From the NCBI GenBank assembly GCA_002320245.1, contig DCKD01000003.1, positions 1 through 17,242 on the forward strand: DNA of 17,242 nt, written 5' to 3'. Under the pieces are notes generated by a model. The model worked only from the letters and a program-made list of their open reading frames with translations, did not search any database and had not been told where the DNA came from. The position numbers and the translations under genes are program-made. Source of the stretch: Lachnospiraceae bacterium UBA1683. GTDB taxonomy: Bacteria > Bacillota > Clostridia > Lachnospirales > Lachnospiraceae. Below are positions 14,587 through 17,242 of the stretch, piece by piece. Position 1 is the stretch's first letter. Each line of letters begins with the position of its first letter.

Positions 14587-15513
14587 ATGAAACGCAGAAT
14601 CTTTGGGCTTGGAGCCGTAGTTTTCTTCCTGTGCATGCTGATTGCACCAAAAGCAGTCTTTTCCGGTGCAAGTGAGGGACTGCTGCTCTGGTTCCAGATT
14701 GTCCTTCCCACGCTGTCCCCATTTCTTATCATTAGTAATTTTCTACTTATAAGCGGAAATATGCGTTATATCACAGACGCACTCGGCAGTTTGTTCATCC
14801 GCCTGTTCCGCGTTTCCGAGCCCGGAAGTTATTGCGTCCTTGTCGGGTTTTTATGCGGATATCCCATGGGCGCGAAGACAGCGGCCGATATGGTACAATC
14901 TAAACTCATTTCCAGAGAAGAAGGGGAGTATCTGTTATCCTTTTGCAATAATACAAGCCCATCCTTTATCATGAACTATCTCGTCCTGAAGGCGCTGCAC
15001 AAAGAAACGCTTATGCTGCCGACAATCGGAATCCTGTTTCTTACCCCGGTGCTTGTCAGTTTCATAACCAGAAGAAAATTGCCGCCACAGACAGGTTTGC
15101 ATACACACGCACCAGTATCTGTGTCAAAGTCTGCATGGTCACTGCGAGATTTGGATAAATGCATCACAGACAGCGCCGAAACCCTTGTGAAAGTCGGCGG
15201 ATACATCATACTTTTTTCCGTTCTGCTCTCCCTTTTACGGACGGTCCCGTTACAAATCTTCTGGTTTGACTATGTGCTTTCTTTCCTTGAAATCACAAAC
15301 GGAATCTACATACTTGGCAATGCTGCACTTCCATTTTACATCCGCTACGCATTGCTGCTTGGACTTACCGCATCTGGCGGCCTGTGTTCCATCGCCCAGA
15401 CACAATGTATGATACAGGATGCACATCTTCCTATTCTGCCTTACATAACAGAAAAACTGGCAGCCGCATTGACCGCCAGTCTATTAGGTATCCTGTATCT
15501 GTCCTTATTCTAA
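14587..15513 (+). CDS. YlbJ-like sporulation integral membrane protein
   Basis: A 308-residue polytopic membrane protein of the nucleoside-recognition/Gate family that includes YlbJ and the spore maturation proteins. Hydrophobic helices lie at about residues 5-24, 32-57, 80-92, 141-160, 202-220, 226-246, 248-266 and 288-306. Landmarks are VLPTLSPFLIISN (39-51), GFLCGYPMGAKTAADM (87-102), SFCNNTSPSFI (118-128) and GGLCSIAQT (264-272). In Bacillus, ylbJ follows rsmD (ylbH) and coaD; here it faces them tail to tail, which supports the identity. Bacillus YlbJ is about 400 residues, so this one is short. In Bacillus ylbJ is needed for proper spore formation. GGAG lies nine bases before the ATG. 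The last nine bases overlap the end of the converging coiled-coil gene. Confidence 0.75.
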   Translation: MKRRIFGLGAVVFFLCMLIAPKAVFSGASEGLLLWFQIVLPTLSPFLIISNFLLISGNMRYITDALGSLFIRLFRVSEPGSYCVLVGFLCGYPMGAKTAADMVQSKLISREEGEYLLSFCNNTSPSFIMNYLVLKALHKETLMLPTIGILFLTPVLVSFITRRKLPPQTGLHTHAPVSVSKSAWSLRDLDKCITDSAETLVKVGGYIILFSVLLSLLRTVPLQIFWFDYVLSFLEITNGIYILGNAALPFYIRYALLLGLTASGGLCSIAQTQCMIQDAHLPILPYITEKLAAALTASLLGILYLSLF

Positions 15514-16092
15514 ATCCATATCCTGCTGTCCATAGTCAGCGGAATCATCCTCCGGGATATTCAGTTCCGCACGGTTTGTGCGGACAACGTCATAACATTC
15601 CTGAAGGGAATTAATCAATCCGTCATACTTTGTTGAATAGCTGTCCAGTGTATGTCCAATAATGCTTTCTGCATTGGCGAGCAGATCATCCGTATACTGG
15701 ATAGCACCAATCCTGATTTCGTTGGCATCGGACGTTGCATTATCCATAATCTCCTGTGCCTGTGCAGTCGCCTGTGTCACAATCTCATTCGCCTGCGCAT
15801 ATGCCTGCTGCATAATCTCGTGCTCACTGACAAGTTCAGTTGTCTGAACCTGTGCCTCCTCAATCATAGCGTCTGCTTTTGCCTGCGCATCCGCCAGAAT
15901 CGCATCCCGGTTCGCAATGATTTTCTGATAACGTTTAATCTCATCCGGTGTCTTCATGCGGAGTTCCCTCAGTAATTCATCCAGATGCTCTTTATTTACA
16001 ATAATCTTCGTCGTAGACAGCGGCTGATACTTACAGTCTCTGTCGATATACTCCTCAATCTCTTCAATAATCTGTTCAATACGGCTGCTCAT
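15505..16092 (-). CDS. Alanine-rich coiled-coil protein of unknown function (195 aa)
   Basis: A soluble, acidic 195-residue protein. A long helical stretch from about residue 54 to 145 is rich in Ala, Glu and Gln, with recurring phrases such as AQAKADAMIEEAQ (69-81), AYAQANEIVTQATAQAQEIM (97-116) and SDANEIRIGA (121-130), like the stalk helix of ATP synthase subunit b or the coiled coil of DivIVA-type proteins. The N-terminus (IEQIIEEIEEYIDR, then KIIVNKEHLDELLREL) may be a small dimerisation or anchoring domain. There is no membrane helix. Similar proteins are often mislabelled as ATPase subunits; nothing here shows nucleotide binding. An AAAAGGAG site is inside the end of coaD and the ATG is two bases after the coaD stop, so they are one operon. 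Confidence 0.75.
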   Translation of the reverse strand: MSSRIEQIIEEIEEYIDRDCKYQPLSTTKIIVNKEHLDELLRELRMKTPDEIKRYQKIIANRDAILADAQAKADAMIEEAQVQTTELVSEHEIMQQAYAQANEIVTQATAQAQEIMDNATSDANEIRIGAIQYTDDLLANAESIIGHTLDSYSTKYDGLINSLQECYDVVRTNRAELNIPEDDSADYGQQDMDLE

Positions 16093-16094
16093 GA

Positions 16095-16586
16095 TTACAC
16101 TCTCCTTTTTTCTTTCATCTTCTGCTCAAGTTGCCCGACCACTGCTTCCGGCACAAACTGCGTGATATCTCCCCCAAAAGCAGCAATCTCTTTGACCGTT
16201 GTAGAACTCAAATAAGAATACTCAATACTTGTTGTTAAAAATATTGTCTCAACCTCCGGATTCAGCTTGTGATTCGTCTGGGACATCTGTAATTCATATT
16301 CAAAATCCGTGATTGCGCGGAGTCCACGAATAACAACGCCGGCTTCCATCCTTGCTGCAAACTCAATCAGCAGCCCGTCAAATGGAAGAATCCGTACATT
16401 TGGTATGTCTTTTGTTACTTCCTTTAACATTTTAACACGTTCTTCCACAGAAAACAACGGCATTTTCGCATTATTGTTCAACACTCCGACAATCAGTTCA
16501 TCCACCATCTTACAAGATCTTCTAATGACATCCAGATGTCCGTTCGTAACCGGATCAAAGCTCCCCGGATAGATTGCTCTTAACAT
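16095..16586 (-). CDS. coaD: Phosphopantetheine adenylyltransferase CoaD
   Basis: A 163-residue nucleotidyltransferase that transfers AMP from ATP to 4'-phosphopantetheine, making dephospho-CoA in coenzyme A synthesis. The N-terminal YPGSFDPVTNGH (6-17) holds the family's HxGH-like site with His17. RGLRAITDFEYE (87-98) and the C-terminal SSTTVKE (127-133) motif complete the active site. Length is typical at about 160. The RBS is GAGGGGAAG; the start overlaps the end of rsmD by seven bases. The rsmD-coaD order is the same as in Bacillus ylbH-ylbI. Confidence 0.97.
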   Translation of the reverse strand: MLRAIYPGSFDPVTNGHLDVIRRSCKMVDELIVGVLNNNAKMPLFSVEERVKMLKEVTKDIPNVRILPFDGLLIEFAARMEAGVVIRGLRAITDFEYELQMSQTNHKLNPEVETIFLTTSIEYSYLSSTTVKEIAAFGGDITQFVPEAVVGQLEQKMKEKRRV

Positions 16587-17149
16587 ATTTCTTCCTTCCC
16601 CTCTTTTTCAATGAAAACGTGCTTGTTTGTCTTATACATCTTTTCCTTAATGATACAGAATCCAAGTTCGGGAACATAAGAAAAGTCTGTTTCCTTCGAC
16701 GCCTCCACAATAATCACAGTATCCTCATATATCAGTTCCGAACCCGCAAGATATTCCAGTATTCTCCGCTCCCATCCCTGATTGTACGGCGGATCCATGA
16801 AAACATAGTCAAATGTTTTTTCGCCCTCCAACTGATACAGAGCAGTCAACGCATCCTTTGTCAGTGTCAGAGCCTTTCTGTCCAGTTTTGTATATTTCAG
16901 GTTCTCTTTGATACAGGCCATTGCCTTCGGGTTATTTTCCACAAAGACTGCCTCGCGCGCCCCGCGGCTCAATGCCTCAATGCCAATTCCTCCGCTGCCG
17001 CTGAACAAGTCCAGAAATTCACAGTCATACATGTATGGTGCAATCATATTGAACAATGTTTCCTTAATGCGATCCGTCGTCGGTCTGGTATCCATGCCCT
17101 CCACCGTCTTCAATTGTAACCGTTTTGCACTTCCTGCTATTACCCTCAT
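16580..17149 (-). CDS. rsmD: 16S rRNA guanine-966 N2-methyltransferase RsmD
   Basis: A 189-residue S-adenosylmethionine-dependent enzyme that methylates G966 of 16S rRNA. The N-terminus MRVIAGSAKRLQL and TRPTTDRIKETLFN (21-34) is characteristic. Motif I is DLFSGSGGIGIEALSRGA (47-64), and the catalytic DPPY is at 119-122. A strong AGGAGG site lies just upstream of the ATG. It is the first gene of the rsmD-coaD-coiled-coil operon, with a promoter about 30-55 bases upstream. Confidence 0.96.
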   Translation of the reverse strand: MRVIAGSAKRLQLKTVEGMDTRPTTDRIKETLFNMIAPYMYDCEFLDLFSGSGGIGIEALSRGAREAVFVENNPKAMACIKENLKYTKLDRKALTLTKDALTALYQLEGEKTFDYVFMDPPYNQGWERRILEYLAGSELIYEDTVIIVEASKETDFSYVPELGFCIIKEKMYKTNKHVFIEKEGKEEIC

Positions 17150-17176
17150 ACAATTCCTCCTGTCTAACTATGGTGC

Positions 17177-17205
17177 ATTTTAGCAGAAAAAAGCACTTAG
17201 GTCAA
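17177..17205 (-). promoter_or_regulatory. Candidate sigma-A promoter of the rsmD operon
   Basis: On the minus strand TTGACC (17205-17200) and TAAAAT (17182-17177) are separated by exactly 17 bases. Both boxes match five of six consensus positions. Transcription would start near 17170, leaving a leader of about 20 bases with the AGGAGG site. The promoter lies within the terminator hairpin at 17187-17221. Confidence 0.7.
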
Positions 17206-17221
17206 TTCCCAAGTGCTTTTT
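17187..17221. terminator. Bidirectional intrinsic terminator overlapping the rsmD promoter
   Basis: AAAAAAGCACTT (17187-17198) and AAGTGCTTTTT (17211-17221) form the main stem. On the minus strand the stem extends with a G-U pair and two G-C pairs to ten base pairs around a six-base loop, followed by six T. It would end transcription entering from beyond the right edge before the rsmD promoter fires. A further small hairpin (CGCAT-TTCT-ATGCG) lies at 17226-17239. Confidence 0.8.
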
Positions 17222-17242
17222 CTTCGCATTTCTATGCGTCTT

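Noticed and set aside
1..17242. CRISPR array, tRNA or rRNA genes, insertion sequences, phage or defence genes
   Set aside because: I looked for regularly spaced repeats, tRNA cloverleaf landmarks, transposase or integrase motifs and nuclease/toxin pairs, and saw none I could support.

Overview
The window reads as a chromosomal segment of an anaerobic Firmicute, most likely a Lachnospiraceae-type Clostridium relative. The basis is gene content and style: a short-form HisG paired with HisZ, a RecU resolvase, a YlbJ-like sporulation membrane protein, the Bacillus-like rsmD-coaD-ylbJ neighbourhood, and strong GGAGG-type ribosome binding sites with many 1-11 nt gene overlaps. This is inferred from protein features I recognise, not from a database search. 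Almost all genes lie on the minus strand. The two plus-strand items are a decayed gene at the left edge and a ylbJ-like gene near 14.6-15.5 kb.

Layout, left to right. 1-568: remnant of an MMPL/RND-type membrane exporter gene, broken by frameshifts and a large deletion, ending at a strong hairpin terminator. 573-1012: a small single-pass membrane protein of unknown function, then two palindromic elements. 1040-6170 (minus): a histidine operon read hisZ-hisG-hisD-hisB-hisIE, driven by a perfect TTGACA-17-TATAAT promoter at 6221-6249 whose -35 box contains the recU stop codon. The last gene is a HisIE protein fused to an N-terminal (beta/alpha)8-barrel-like region that resembles HisA/HisF but lacks the expected catalytic aspartates. 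hisC, hisH, hisA and hisF are not in the window.

6246-14354 (minus): a tightly packed run read pepD, rsmF-type rRNA m5C methyltransferase, rsuA-type pseudouridine synthase, a ygiQ radical-SAM gene with an internal out-of-frame deletion, a short-chain dehydrogenase, a two-pass membrane protein of unknown function, a RluA-family pseudouridine synthase, and recU. Several rRNA modification genes sit together here. 14355-14586 is a divergent intergenic region with an 8-bp inverted repeat.

14587-17149: the ylbJ-like gene (plus) runs tail to tail into the operon rsmD-coaD-coiled-coil protein (minus). That operon starts at a promoter (TTGACC-17-TAAAAT) embedded in a bidirectional terminator at the right edge. 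Most of the window is housekeeping. I did not find a convincing defence, mobile or wholly new multi-gene system. The best leads are the HisIE fusion, the ygiQ lesion, the overlapping control elements, and the conserved-looking unknown proteins.
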